Assembly (NCBI GenBank): GCA_024699855.1
Contig: JAMPIQ010000001.1
Coordinates: forward strand, 18,077,643-18,141,642
Length of the DNA: 64,000 nt
Source: Aphelenchoides besseyi
Lineage: Eukaryota > Nematoda > Chromadorea > Rhabditida > Aphelenchoididae
Reading direction: 5' to 3'
Part shown: one piece after another, positions 1-11,900 of the stretch
Numbering within the stretch: position 1 is the first letter of the stretch
How the letters are laid out: every line of letters begins with the position of its first letter
Made by a program: the position numbers and the translations under genes
The notes under the pieces: model-generated
What the model was told of the DNA's origin: nothing
Databases searched by the model: none
What the model saw: the letters and a program-made list of their open reading frames with translations, nothing else

Positions 1-343
1 TGTCAAGCTATCAACTACCGTACGAAACTCACGAGTTTTTGACAAGCAAAATTTGAGCTTTAAAATGTTTTCGTTACAACGATTCTCTCTTCAGGTTGCC
101 ATCCTATTGTTTGTGTGCCAATGGCTTGTAGCTTTAATGTTCGCTTGGAAGATCGATCCCGACAACTCTGGTAGGTTGTATTTTGGGAATTCACTTGAAC
201 TAATTTGAATTTCAGTCATTCCCTGGCTCACAGCCCTTGGCGATCTACTTGGCACTTCTCTACTATACTGCGCTTTCCTGTTTCTGTCTTACGTTAAACA
301 CGACCAAATAAAACACGTGCAAATTGGGAATGACAACTCTTGA
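1..343 (+). CDS. SLC41-type magnesium transporter, C-terminal end (partial)
   Basis: This is the 3' end of a gene that begins outside the window. Two exons are clear: 95-170, preceded by the acceptor CTCTCTTCAG, and 216-343, joined in frame across a 45-bp intron. The protein reads as a transmembrane helix, then IDPDNSVIPWLTALGDLLGT, another hydrophobic stretch and a short polar tail. The DPD...IP.LTALGDLLGT block is the signature of the second MgtE-like domain of SLC41 carriers, which move Mg2+ across plasma or mitochondrial membranes. The Asp residues of that block are intact. The bases before 95 probably include part of one more exon, with a possible donor at about 20, but the frame there is uncertain. 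An AATAAA at 554-559 fits the polyadenylation signal. Confidence 0.8.
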
Positions 344-980
344 TCTTATGAATCATATCGTTGCCATCATCTCCAAACAACTTTGTCTTTTCATCAATTC
401 AACATTCCATTTAGATGCTAACTTCTCCGAATTGCTTTTTCTTATGATTTCCGGCGTTGTTCTCGAATGATCGCCGTGAAATTCTATCTACAGTTTATAA
501 TTAGTTTCAAAAACAGTTTTCATTTCCGGTTGTGTTTCTGTGTAACATGTATGAATAAATTTATGTCAACAAGATTTGTGTTAATCATGTTAACGGACAA
601 AATGGATTATACATACGTTTACTAGTAAGCGCAACGGCTTTTGTTGCTAAACTAAAGTGCTCTTAAGATGGATGTTTACAGGAATAAAACAATATGTCCA
701 ACAATTAAAAAGGAAAAACTTAAATCATAGATTATACTTTCGTATCAAAATGCACACCATTTGATGCACATCGTTCATCGTTTAATATCTATGTAAAAAC
801 TTGTGACTTAAACATTAAAGACGTTAATAATCATAGTTCACTGTAGACACTTGGTTTCACAAATGTTCCATATCGTTTTAGTTGCTTTAAGTCTTCAGAA
901 GTTCTAGTTTGATGCTTGGTTTTTATAAGTCACAGATCGTCTTCAATTTTGTTCTGTAACTTGATCGATGAACGTAAAAA
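344..980. other. Intergenic, 3' flanks
   Basis: This AT-rich stretch lies between the end of the transporter gene and the decayed phosphatase on the opposite strand. Apart from the AATAAA at 554 I see no coding exon, RNA gene or repeat in it. Confidence 0.5.
554..559 (+). terminator. Polyadenylation signal of the SLC41-like gene
   Basis: AATAAA lies about 210 bases after the stop codon of the transporter. The surrounding sequence is AT-rich with no other gene on this strand. Confidence 0.5.
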
Positions 981-3000
981 TCGTCTTCTAGATACCTCCG
1001 AAGCCATCAGTTGCTCAAAATGCAAATGAGTTCGATTGTAAATTTAAAGGCGTCCAAAACCGTAGTTTTCACTTCGAAAGGCACTCGAATCGAGTGGATT
1101 GCTAGGATAGTGGTTTGTTTTCTCCTGAAAACACTTCGAATTTGGAATCTATTGGCTGCAAACCTGGCATCCGGCTGAACCGACAATGAAAATAGTCGAG
1201 GCTGGTGAATCGACGTATGCAGAACTGGTCCAGTTAAAAATCTAGAGATTATGACTATTAGATCATAAAAAAACGTAATCACATTGTACTTGGTATTGGT
1301 ATATTGGTCACAATCGTTCATAGTTGTGTTTGTGAGCGCTCAATATGAGATCCACTCCGAATTTGTAAAGCAGAGATTCCAACCCAAACGTTCCTTCACA
1401 ATTGATTCCATTTCGAATGGAATGATCTGCTCATGAACTTCGCAAACCCCTTCGATATCGCTGCAGTAGAATGATCGATGCATATAAACGATCAGCCACG
1501 GTACAGGTTGCCTATTGCTACTTGTTCTCTAAATACGAGAAATTCTATTCGACTTCTCGACACTACTGTCTACCTTCAAGTCATTCACCAACCAATTCCA
1601 TTGCTTCTGAATCATTGAATACTCGCTGTAATAGTAGAGTTCCGCATTAATGGGAACAAAATGTGTCAGGCCCAAATCGTAAGTGCAAATAAGAGTGAAC
1701 TGAAGGGCTCAAACAGATGCGTACCTATAAAAAAGATTGTGGTCGGTATTGGGCATTGTAAAGCGATTCACCATATGACTGTAATTGTAATAACGGTCAT
1801 GCTTCCCAACGTCTAAAATGAAAATCGAATTAGAGAGTCAAGAATATTAAACAGATATCGTTTAAGATTAAAAGTTTACTGATCATGTACGAAACATAAG
1901 CGGCCATCGACTCAATTTGTCGCATGAACTCGTCACCGACATCTCCGTCATGATCAATTAAATTATAAGCTGCAAAGTTTCGTTCTTAGTTATACAAACA
2001 TACTTGCTTATCAAAAAATTACCTAAATCACCGTTGTGAATGATCATATCGAATTCTCCGTTCTGACTGATTTGTTGCAATTTGCCCAAAGATGGTGCGT
2101 TGATGTTTCCCATGTCACCGTATACCGCAGCAGTGAATTTATCGTCTGTTCGATCTTTCAAATCAACAAACGAGTAAATTGACGACAGATGCACGAATTA
2201 GTATTGTCACAAAACACATCCGAAATGCAAGATGCATTTCTGACTAGGTGTTTCGTTGACATTGGAGGATTGCAGTGGTTCAATAGTTGGTTGATGACAA
2301 GTTCATGTTCGGCAGTTGCATTCTGAGTTGATGCAATTGATGAGTCATTGACAGTAATTTCGTTGGTTAGTGAATTTCACTTGATAAGTTGAACGAGCAA
2401 GAAGTCGTATAAGCGCATATTCAAGTTAGAAGTTTTTGTGAGCGAGTATTTGAATTGGGTATAAATATCTGCGATTATTGAAAGTCGAAATGATTTCATT
2501 CACGATCGAATTAGAGTTAAATAGATGAATGTCAAGATGGTCGAACCGTTTTTTCATACTTTTAGTGATATCTTTCAGCCTGTGAATTCCTACAGATGTG
2601 CTCTAACAATTGCAAAGCTTTAATTTCAGATTGACGTTGTCTAATATTGTTGAGTTGCAATGATCTCACAACATAAAGCGCATTGAAGATGGTAATAAAA
2701 ACGGAAACATCTTTAGTCTAACAGTGGAAAATAGCGCGGAAATTGAGTAGAAGGTGAGACGAAAAGACTTTTCGAGACGAAGACGATTATCCCATCAGGT
2801 TTTCTGTTTGTTGTTGAGCCCATAAGACGATCGAACGCCGTTTTCTTTGGTTGTCGCCACTTCGGTGGTGGCGATCCCAAACGGTAGTGACCTTAACCAA
2901 CACAACTGTAATTGTCAGAGGGTCGTCGGTGTGCGCAGAGGAGATCTTTGGGATCACCTGCCGCCAGCCCTCGGGCACTCCAGAGTAAAAACAAGAAGCT
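981..3000 (-). pseudogene. Purple acid phosphatase pseudogene
   Basis: Reading the minus strand from about 2194 down to 981 gives recognisable animal purple acid phosphatase (metallophosphoesterase) blocks in order: VYGDMG, HNGDLAYN, GKHDRYYNYS, FYSYDLGLTHF, PWLIVYMHRSFYCSD, GVDLILSAHKHNYERL, FIVGSAGC and ENYGFGRL. Intron positions are still visible. The gene is broken several times. The acceptor before YDLG reads CAC instead of CAG (near 1683). There is a one-base frame change near 1385. A TGA replaces the Trp after NYERL, and further stops follow GSAGC and GRL. The metal-binding Asn of the GNHD/E motif has become Lys (GKHD). A weaker match to the N-terminal domain (DDPLTITV, 2787-3000) also needs a frame change. 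In the family these enzymes are secreted or lysosomal di-metal phosphatases. Here I infer no activity. Confidence 0.8.
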
Positions 3001-3912
3001 CTCAGTTCTGACTGCGCCAGACGGAATTTTTGCGAGTTCCCAGTACTGAGAACATACAAATTTGATTTCAAGAGCAAAACAAGAAGAATGATCGAAGAGT
3101 AATGGGTAAGAAAATTACACGCACGAAATGAAACAGTAATGTTAAGGCGGTTCTGAACAATTGAAGCACTTCTTCGAGGTGGTTTAGATGCACAACCTAT
3201 TCGATAAAACCGACTACCTGCTAAGGAGCAAATGATACGCTTGTTTTGTTTAGTTAACCCGCTTTCAAGTTACTGATAAGTTGACTAAACTATTTGTTTA
3301 TTGAACTTAGTGATGATTCAGATTGTGTATTTCAATTGTTTTATCGATATGATTCTTCGATTAGTGTTATTTGGGATCTTGAAAATGTTTCTGATTGTAC
3401 ACAAGTCAAGTAATTCATCTCAATCATAAGCATTACAACAAGTTAAGATGTCGAAAATCGGACAGTTAATTTGATTGAAGATTTGATGTGTAGCGATCTA
3501 ATCGTATGATTGGTTGGTAGTAGCGCCAACTATTGGTCATAATGTTGTGGTTTTTATGGTTTGCTCATTCTGACTTTCAATTTGATGCTTTTTTGGTTGT
3601 GTATTTGAATCGAGTTTGCCTAATTGCTGGATAACAATTCTGAGATTAATGTCATTGATTATCCATCAATTCCTTCTTGGTATGACTGGTTGTTTTTGAC
3701 CTAATTGGTGGTATATGACCGAGATTTCGGTTTAATTATTGCAGCGCTCAAAACCCATGACAGTAGCTGGGTATTTAAACAATTTATTCACCACAATACA
3801 ATTATAAGACAGGAATTGAGAACAGTAAATGTTGAAGAAAAGTTCAACTCAAAGAGATTTTGGCGGCCGAAAACGAAGAAACCCGATGATAATGAAGTGG
3901 AGTTTATAGTAT
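3001..3912. other. Intergenic, nothing recognised
   Basis: Low-complexity, T-rich sequence with short open frames only. The longest plus-strand frame (about 3705-3941) starts with TTG and overlaps the 3' end of the bHLH gene on the other strand. I see no exon signals that support it. Confidence 0.4.
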
Positions 3913-4715
3913 TTAAAATGGACGCCATACGAGATTATTAGTGGGTGATGTAGACGAGTTGAATCCGGAATCCTGAGTGGTCGAAGGAGCTGGCGAGGTT
4001 CCGGTCGCTTCTGTTGCGTCAACACTCTCGACATCGATTTCGTCCTCCTCGTCATTCACGTGAGTTTCGATTTTCTGTGCTTGTTGTGTCGAGCGTACTA
4101 AAGGAATCGTTGAAACGGCCGGACGAGTAATGGGATGAAAGAACGGAAGCAGTCCGGGCGGAATACCAATTGGAGGGTTCATTATAGGTATTGAAGAAAT
4201 CAACGGCGGACGGGGGCCACAAGGAATACCGAGCCAATGATTGTTGATAGTTTGAGTCATTGGATGTCGCTCGAATGCTTGCTTAAGTTCGCCGTAAATT
4301 GGAAGAGCGGCGGATTCCGGTCGATTCAAAATGGAGCCGATTTCTTGGAGGCATCGATTCTCAGTGTTACAGCGTGCCTCCAACCGCGCCACCTTCTGCT
4401 CCAATAACGACACAAAATCAACTGTTCGCTCCAGAACATCCGCTTTTTCTAGTTTGGAGCTAAAAGCAAAAAATCAGAAATAAAATTGCCGCTTAAAGTT
4501 ACCTTTCAGTTGGAAAGTGCCGAAGGATTTTCTCCTTGAGTTGGTTCATCGAATTGTTCATTCGATTACGTCGATGCTTTTCCATCAACGGTTTTTTCTC
4601 CTGGAAACGTGTGATTAAAAGTTCGAACCTTGAAACCCACTTTTCGGTCTTTTGGCCAAACCATCGGAATAATTGGCGATGATTGCGTTGAGTTCGTACC
4701 GCGCAAACGAGTCAT
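3913..4715 (-). CDS. Hairy/E(spl)-type bHLH repressor (LIN-22/HES-like)
   Basis: Three exons join in frame (4641-4715, 4503-4600, 3913-4459) to give 239 residues. The basic region reads KKPLMEKHRRNRMN and carries the proline that marks Hairy/Enhancer-of-split proteins. It is followed by helix 1 (NSMNQLKEKIL), a short loop and helix 2 (SKLEKADVLERTVDFV). An Orange-like segment follows, then a Pro-rich and acidic tail. The last four residues are WRPF, a variant of the WRPW tetrapeptide that recruits Groucho/TLE corepressors. Family members bind N- or E-box DNA as dimers and repress neural and epidermal fate genes. An acceptor (TTGTTTAG) sits 5 bases upstream of the ATG, so the mRNA is probably trans-spliced. 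Identity as the family is strong. One-to-one orthology to LIN-22 is inferred. Confidence 0.87.
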
Positions 4716-6989
4716 GTCGCCTAAACAATCGAAAAGTCAATGATCATACGCGAAGCAGAAGAACACGTCAAGACTCTCGATAAACGGACGCGTGCCACCG
4801 AATACAATCAGCAAAAGAGATGCACGCGTCTGCCGATTAAAATCTACTCGTCGACCGACTGCTTGATCGTGGCCAAGAGGGTGGGTGTTATGGAATCTGC
4901 GACGAGTGCTCATTGGGTGAAAACGGAGTGCCAGCGGCACGCTTTGAAAAGCACACGTGCCAACGACAAACACGTCGACGAAGAGAGGTCGTTGATTGAA
5001 TCGAGAAGATCTTCTTTATGTTTGCGGGAACCACTGCGAGAATCTCTGCGTAGTGCTAAAAAATCAGTGGCGAAAAAAAGGAAAATAAATTTGATGTGAT
5101 TCAAACTGACAGACTTCAATCGCTTCTTAGGGTTTTGATTGAAAACGTGCTTCAAGCGGCCGCACTTTGAGTTCGTGGCATTTTTGTGAAATTAAACACG
5201 CCATGAGGTAACACTTCATCAGAATCAAAGACCCTTAACGCGACCCAATCACGACGATACAAACCGCGGCTTATCGTTCGAGTGCGTTGAGCGTCGGATT
5301 GAAACTCAACAACGCGTGATTCTCGACGCCGCAAATTCCTCGTGGCCGCTTTTCATCTTCTCATCGACCTTGGGTACGGTAAACGAGAAATCAAAATAGG
5401 TTGTCAGACCACTAAACGCTCGTTACAACTCGTTGGCCTTCGATCAGCGAGAATCTTTTGGGTCAAATTGTCAAGTAAACGAGAATGATTTTTGAGCTAA
5501 AAAACGCAACAACCCAACTTGCCACTTTTGCTTATAGTAAAAATTCAAATTGTTTCTGTCGAATCTATCCTAAGGCCATTGGCCGAATTCAATTAATCCG
5601 CACGGAAGGCTGATTAGCTTATTTCTCCAACCGCATACCGCCTGAACACTTCGAGGTACTAGCAATTGAATGATCGACATCCTTTTCTGAATTAGCACGC
5701 ATTCAAATTTCTTGGACAAAAAGAGACTTTCAACTGAATTTTTGCTGTTCCTTTTTAACTCGTCCGATCGGTAGCAACGAATAGTATTTGGAAAAGCCGA
5801 ATGTCAATTTAGTTTCGCGTTTAAATGTTAAAAACGGTAAATGACGAGATTGAGAGCTAATAAATGTGAGCTTGGACGATAGTAATTAACGGTCCGTTAA
5901 TACTGACGACATTTGAAAACTAATGAGTAAGAAACACGCCGCGGATTGAAGTCGTATGCGAAAACTACGAGTCGATGTTCGGGTCAATTATCCTTTCCTC
6001 AGAACGCCTACCGACAGATCAATAACCCAGCATTTCCCAAGGCATATCGCCAGTTGATAAGAATTTGAAATAGCTGCTTAATGACCGTACAATAAGCTTC
6101 CTTCTACTATCTACCCGCTATTCAAACACTGACAAATCAAATTAACGTCGTGGAAAATGGCTCGTGGTCTTGCGCGTAAGATTCGTGAGATTTTTGATCA
6201 AAAGGGTTTTGTTTTGATTTAACAGTCCTATACAAATTCCTCGGAGTAGAACACGGTTGGGAAAACAGGACGAAAATAGAGCACAACGACGGAGAAGCGA
6301 TTTGAATAAACTTCGCCAATCGTTGTGAAGCACAACAGATGACAAGCTTTGCGGGTGTTTTGTGAATTCGGCTACCGTAAGTCGAAAGTTAAGGACGATC
6401 GTTAATACGGTAGTCACACGTCAAATAATTCTCGAGGTCCACTCCACATCTCTGCTCATTCTCGCAGCATTCGCCGCAAAATGCGCCGTCAAAAAAGCAA
6501 AACAAAATCTCGGAATTTGCACATCGTACCCCGCACCAGCGCTTATTCAACGCCAATTCCCCTTTTCACTCTCGACTATTGGAGAATCTCCAGCGTTTCC
6601 AAAACATTTAAACGATTAATAAAAGAGAAAATTGCTCGAAAGAGTGTTGCGATTTCACTGGTCATGTTCACGAAATCAAAGCGTGTTGTTCAGAGAAAAT
6701 ATGTTTCAAACTTGCCGACAAAATGCAAGAATTCGGGATTTCGTTGCTTACCTCTTCATAATCCGTAGTCGGTTTTGATTTTGCAAGTGATCAGAACTCA
6801 GGCACTAATCACGTACTTTTGTACGAACCTTCTAATGCGTGCCTCTTTAAAAAATCAGTTGACAAAAACCATAAATTGTTTTATTGGATTAGAAAGCGCA
6901 ACTCTCCATGAGCATTTTGATCAAATTCGCCGTCGAATAAGCGAAAGTTTTTATTGATCATCGGATTGTTTTGCGTAGTCGGTACATCC
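4716..6989. other. Intergenic and likely regulatory region, no gene recognised
   Basis: About 2.3 kb upstream of the bHLH gene. It holds overlapping short frames on both strands, but none has conserved motifs, matching splice sites or a plausible start context. A developmental repressor would be expected to have a long upstream control region. No defined site can be named from sequence alone. Confidence 0.4.
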
Positions 6990-7520
6990 ATTTGATCTGT
7001 TGTATGTTAGTCGACGTAATTGACGCCGACTTTATTGTCGTTCTTCAGTGGAGAATTGCGTGCATCTTTAATTAATTGGACATTGTTTCTATGGTATCTA
7101 TTATCTTCAACTGCTACAGGAGCTTCGGATGAAGATCAAGATTCGAGGTTTAGTCTCTTCTACAGTTAGCGGGAAAAATTGGAAATGTTTGTGGTCGATT
7201 CAATTAAAGAGGTTAGCCATTTGTGTTGTAATTGGTTTTAATTGACATAAACTGTTGATGGCGTTCTATCAATTGCTTCTGAATTTTGTGATTCGTCATT
7301 TTCATTATCGAAGGTTTCTGTGTGAGTTTTCTTTTCAGTTCACTGTCAACCGATCCAATGACGCTCTTTATCACGAGTAGTTATTATTCCAGAATACGAG
7401 TTGTTAAAATCAGTGTAGAAGAGTGCGCAGAATATTCGAGTTGAGTGGTTAAGTTAATTCAGTCTAGTAAATCCATCAATCCAAATTCATTTAGTTGACA
7501 ATCTGCGTTAATAGTACAGG
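6990..7520 (+). repeat. Diverged solo copies related to the 49-55 kb satellite monomers
   Basis: This segment shares ordered blocks with the left end of the long array at 49.5-49.9 kb. Examples are GACTTTATTGTCGTTCTTCAG (7028 onward) against the similar block near 49550, TCACTGTCAACCGATC, TTTATCACGAGTAG, and TTCATTTAGTTGACAA against TTCATTCAGTTGACAA. Spacing between the blocks is similar in both places. It therefore looks like one or two monomers of the same satellite family stranded 42 kb from the array. No coding frame runs through it. Confidence 0.6.
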
Positions 7521-7799
7521 GTGGTCCAGTGAGCAGTTAATGACTACGAACGTCGATTGCAAACGGTTATTGATAGAGGCGGGCACAGTGTGGAGATCTG
7601 AATAAAACGGGAACAAAATAACGCAAAAAAGCGCTTAAAAATCGGTTTAGTAAAAACTAAGAGAAGCATTTCTTATCGCCAATGTTCACTGGAACATCCT
7701 GTCCAATGTTGACTATGAAGTTGCTTGAAATTGATCTCGGTCGGTGGGAATTACCAAATTGGTAGACTAATGTAGTCGGTAAAAAACAAATGACCTGAG

Positions 7800-8480
7800 A
7801 AAGTAACAGAGAAGAATGATAACTATCAGACATCGACTTCCGAGAAGTCAGCTTCCATTGACTACAACTCGATAAGCAGTGGCTGTAAACGCGTGTACTT
7901 AACAGAACAACAACTAACACTAATGAACTCCAAACCCTGTGAATATCAGCGGAATGCAACCAGCCAACGAGCTAAAATACACAACACCCCCCATTCCCTT
8001 GTATAGCACGTCCATCGCGTCGATCGATTTATCTCGGAGATTCTGGCAACAACTAGTGTCCATATTATATGGATGGATAACTGAATAAACTGGTTGTTCA
8101 ATGCGCCCACACTTGTAGCCACCGAATGACTGAGAGAGAAATGAGAGCAATTCAAAGCCAGAGGATTTGTCGAAAATCGTCCAAAATTGCAAAAGTTTGT
8201 GCAGCTCTTCCTGCTGATGCTGGTGAGTTGTAGATTGATTCAGATAACAATGAGATCAGAAGATTATGACCCTGAAAGTTTGGATAGCAACGGTCGGTTG
8301 GGAGCTGAATTGAAGTCGAAAACATACTCTGAAATCGGCCTCTGTAAGTTGGTCACAACAACAACAGTAGTTGGTCTTCGAGATTGTAGTTTACAAGAAC
8401 AACCACACATTATTGGATTACTTGCTAGTGTTAACTGCTTGTTAATCTGTTCAATGGTTGCAGAAATTGAACTCTACGTC
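7800..8480 (-). repeat. Dispersed 670-bp repeat, copy 1
   Basis: One of three copies in this window (others at 27630-28290 and 47845-48515), nearly identical over about 660 bases. It starts near AACTATCAGACATCGAC and ends near GTTAACTGCTTGTTAA. On the minus strand one frame reads FWTIFDKS...GYKCG...MDTSCCQN, followed by a hydrophobic stretch (GGVVYFSSLAGCIPLIF). This vaguely recalls the large loop and last helix of a tetraspanin, but the frame does not continue cleanly. On the plus strand a frame of about 100 codons begins MQKFVQLFLLMLVSC and survives in all three copies. I cannot tell whether it is a decayed gene family or a non-autonomous mobile element. Confidence 0.75.
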
Positions 8481-8519
8481 ATGGCTAAGAATACGGAGAG
8501 TTAGGTTTCTGGGGATAAC

Positions 8520-8952
8520 TTGGATTCTAGTCCCCGTAGATCGTCAATTTTGAGGTTGTTGATCTTCTAAACACTCAACCAACATGATCCAGTCAAAATC
8601 TCAACATCGACAAATGCGAACAAAACCGCTGTCCACCTGTTCAGATATTACATATTCGAAGGTTTACTTTTGCTTGAAGATTCTTAATCACATCATATAA
8701 AACACATAGACGCTAAATTTTTTGCTTTAACTCAACACTTTCGTCGAATATCAAGAAGGTTTATTTAAAACCGAAACTAAAATTATGTCCAACTATAAGG
8801 CAAAGTAAAGTGGAAAGACGTTCACATTTCGAAGAGATTTAGAAATTTGTCGCGATGAGCGAAATTGCACAAAAATGAAAAGGCAGAGATTAAGGCGCTT
8901 AATTAGACGGATTTTAAATGGAAATGTTAAGGACAAATGAGGTTACAACGAC
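8520..8952. other. 3' flank of the delta-catenin gene
   Basis: About 430 bases between the dispersed repeat and the stop codon of the catenin gene. It likely contains the catenin 3' UTR. No other feature seen. Confidence 0.4.
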
Positions 8953-11900
8953 TTAGACCCATGAATCACCGCCAACAGATCCTCGGTGACCATTGCGTTT
9001 GTAGACGGACGCGTAAACGGGTTCATTCGGACTCTAAATGCCCCAAATCAGATGCTATTGTTAAACGTATCTTACTTGTAAATTGCCTTTAGGTCGAGCC
9101 GAAGCGGCTCTTTCGCTGTTTGGTGTCATTGGAGACTGTTCAGCAAACCGAGCGCTGGAAGCACGTCCCGTCTAAACATACAAAGTGAATTTCAACGCCA
9201 ATCAAAAACACTAACCGATGGACTTGCCGAATCGAAAGCTCCGTAACGAACAGAATCCGTCGATTCGTCGGCTGTTTCTGATCGTAAATGAGCCGGACGT
9301 TCGTTTCCTTGTGAAGAGATCGGACGCCGCAAAGTTGCAATATCGACTCCGGGAGTTTGACTTCTGCCCGCTCGTCGATTTATCGTGCCGCTGTAGAAAT
9401 CGGCGTCTCGTAGTCCAATTCTTCGGAAAACGTCTTGCATTTCTTTGTGTTGCCATTCGAAATAGAGGACCTGAACAAAAGTTATCGAATACTAAGTAAT
9501 TGAAGCGCCACTTACTTGTGTTGCATATTTGCAAACTCGTTTGCCGTACATTGGGTACGATTTTGCCAACGCGCGCAATCGATCGGTTCCTCCATTTTCA
9601 TGCAATACACGTGTTAACTCCAGACTCGACTTTACGATTTCCCAGAAGATTCCAAGCACAGCGCCGATTGTCGCGTCGGAAATATGCGGATCTCGACTTT
9701 GTTGTCCCGGTTCCGGTAACTTGATAACCAAGTCTTTCATTGCGTTCCGACCAACGAGTTCCAGGTTTTTGTGATCGATACACAAATTTCGAAGTGCTGT
9801 AACAACCGCACAAACCACTTTGTCGTCTCGAAGTTTGAGCAATTCGACGAGAATCGGAAGTCCTTTCAGTGCTCGAACTGCGGTCCGTACCTGAATCGAA
9901 CCGTCGAATTGACAAGCCGCTAAGTTTTGAATTGCTGCTCCAGACGCTTCGAGAATCTCGGGATCGGCCGATTCTTGCAGAACTCGCAAATACAATTCAA
10001 CCGTATCGTCGTGCCACAGCAGCTGAGGTCCAGTGACTTTTGTTGGAGACGGCGAGTTTTCCTTTTTGTTTTTCTTGAAAAGATTGTTCGACTTCTTCTT
10101 CGATTTTGGGCTGAACGGCGGTGTCGATTTGCTGCGTTCACGTGACGAATGTTGAGCAGCTCTCGGGTTATATTTGGGATCAACAACCTCTTGAACCCTG
10201 AAGACAAGAGTTCAACTTCAGATTCCGATTGAACTTACCGATAACTCAAATTTCGCAGAATACAAACAATGTTTTCAACGGATCGTGTATCAACTTGACG
10301 ACGTTGAATCGATGTTCGAAGTGCGAACAAAAGCGCTTCGATTAGATTCGGTGCAACGCGAAGAAGTTTTCGGGTTTCGGGCGTGGCGGCAGAAACATTT
10401 CTGAGTATTCCGGTGCCATTACGAAACACAGTCGCTGTACCGTGTTTTGCGTGTTCGGCAGGTTGAGAGTTCAGTAGACCGGAGCTTGGAACAACCACGT
10501 ACTGAACTACCACATCGGCAACTTGATGGAAAACAGGCTCCTTAAGGTCGTCACTAGACGAGATGTTCCACAGAGCGCCGGTCGCTTCTTCTCGTACATG
10601 AACGTTACTTGTCGTCTTCAATACCTGGCCCAGTGCTTTAACACCACCTTTAGAATATATTTCTTTCTAAAACAACTTATAGTCATTAATTTCTTAACAC
10701 AATCTACTACCTTGTTAACATCGTTTCCTCGTCCAAAAGCCAAATTCTTTAGCGAACCACAAGCGTTTCGAACAACTTCCGAATTTCGATGTTGTAACAA
10801 TCGAATCAACAACGGAATGCCATCTAGAATGCAGAAATAACAGTAAGCAAATCGAATGTTTTTACCATATTTTCTCGTATCTTCTTTGATCAGATCGTTG
10901 TTGAAAGTCAAATGCTGCAGATAACCGGAAGCATCCAAAACAACATCCTCATCGTTGCTTTTCAAGTAGTCAATGACTTCTTTCAAAGTTGGATCTCTCC
11001 ATTGAACTGAAAAATCGAAATGAATTGTCAGCTGAGAGCAATTTGACATACGGTTCGATTGATCGGACTGTCGGTACATGGGTGGCGGCGAATCGTCTCT
11101 GTCGACTAAAGGAGAATTAACGACTGGAATTACTTAAGAGCTTACGCAATGGCGGAGACTCTCGAATCATTTCGTCTTGAAGCAACGAAACGGCAGCATG
11201 TCGTTCGGCCTCCAAATACTTTGTATCTTCTAAAATGCAATTTGTTTTAACTACAAACCAAAATACTTGCTGAGTAGTGAACCGATGGTAATCAATGGTG
11301 ATGGATCAGACGGCTCCGAAAAACCGTTGGCGTTTTTTGCAATCAATCGAAATTGATATTCGTGTTGATGAATCAAATAGCCAACGGTTGTTTTGCACGA
11401 ACGAATCAAATGATCCGTAACTTTGTACCACGAGTTGGGATCTTGTTGAACATCGCGAAACTCAACTTCATATCCGAGAACTGGCAACGTACTTTTGGCC
11501 GGCAACCAACAAATAGAAACGCTGTTGCCACCATCGAAATCTAAATATTCCGGCGGTTGCGGACGTTCAGGCGGTTGTCCTTGAAGACGTGACTGTTCGT
11601 TGGGATTCGATACTTTAGAATAGTTATTTTGGTGCAATTCACTTAATCGAATCACTTCTGATTCGGGACTTGGTGCCGACTGAGTTCCATCAGTTGCCAT
11701 TGCACTAACTCGAAAAACGTATCCAACTGTTGACTGTAAGTTATCGGCTAAAACATCAATTTACTAAATAATTGAACTGTAAAAGCAAACCAATAAATTC
11801 GTTCGATGCAATGGGTTCCGGACCAACGACGAACCACGTTGGATCGTTTACCTCTTTAACTTCTACGAGATACGCGATTGAATTTCGATCGGAATTAGTC

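Noticed and set aside
3705..3941. Plus-strand frame of 78 codons
   Set aside because: It begins with TTG, overlaps the end of the bHLH gene and has no recognised motif.
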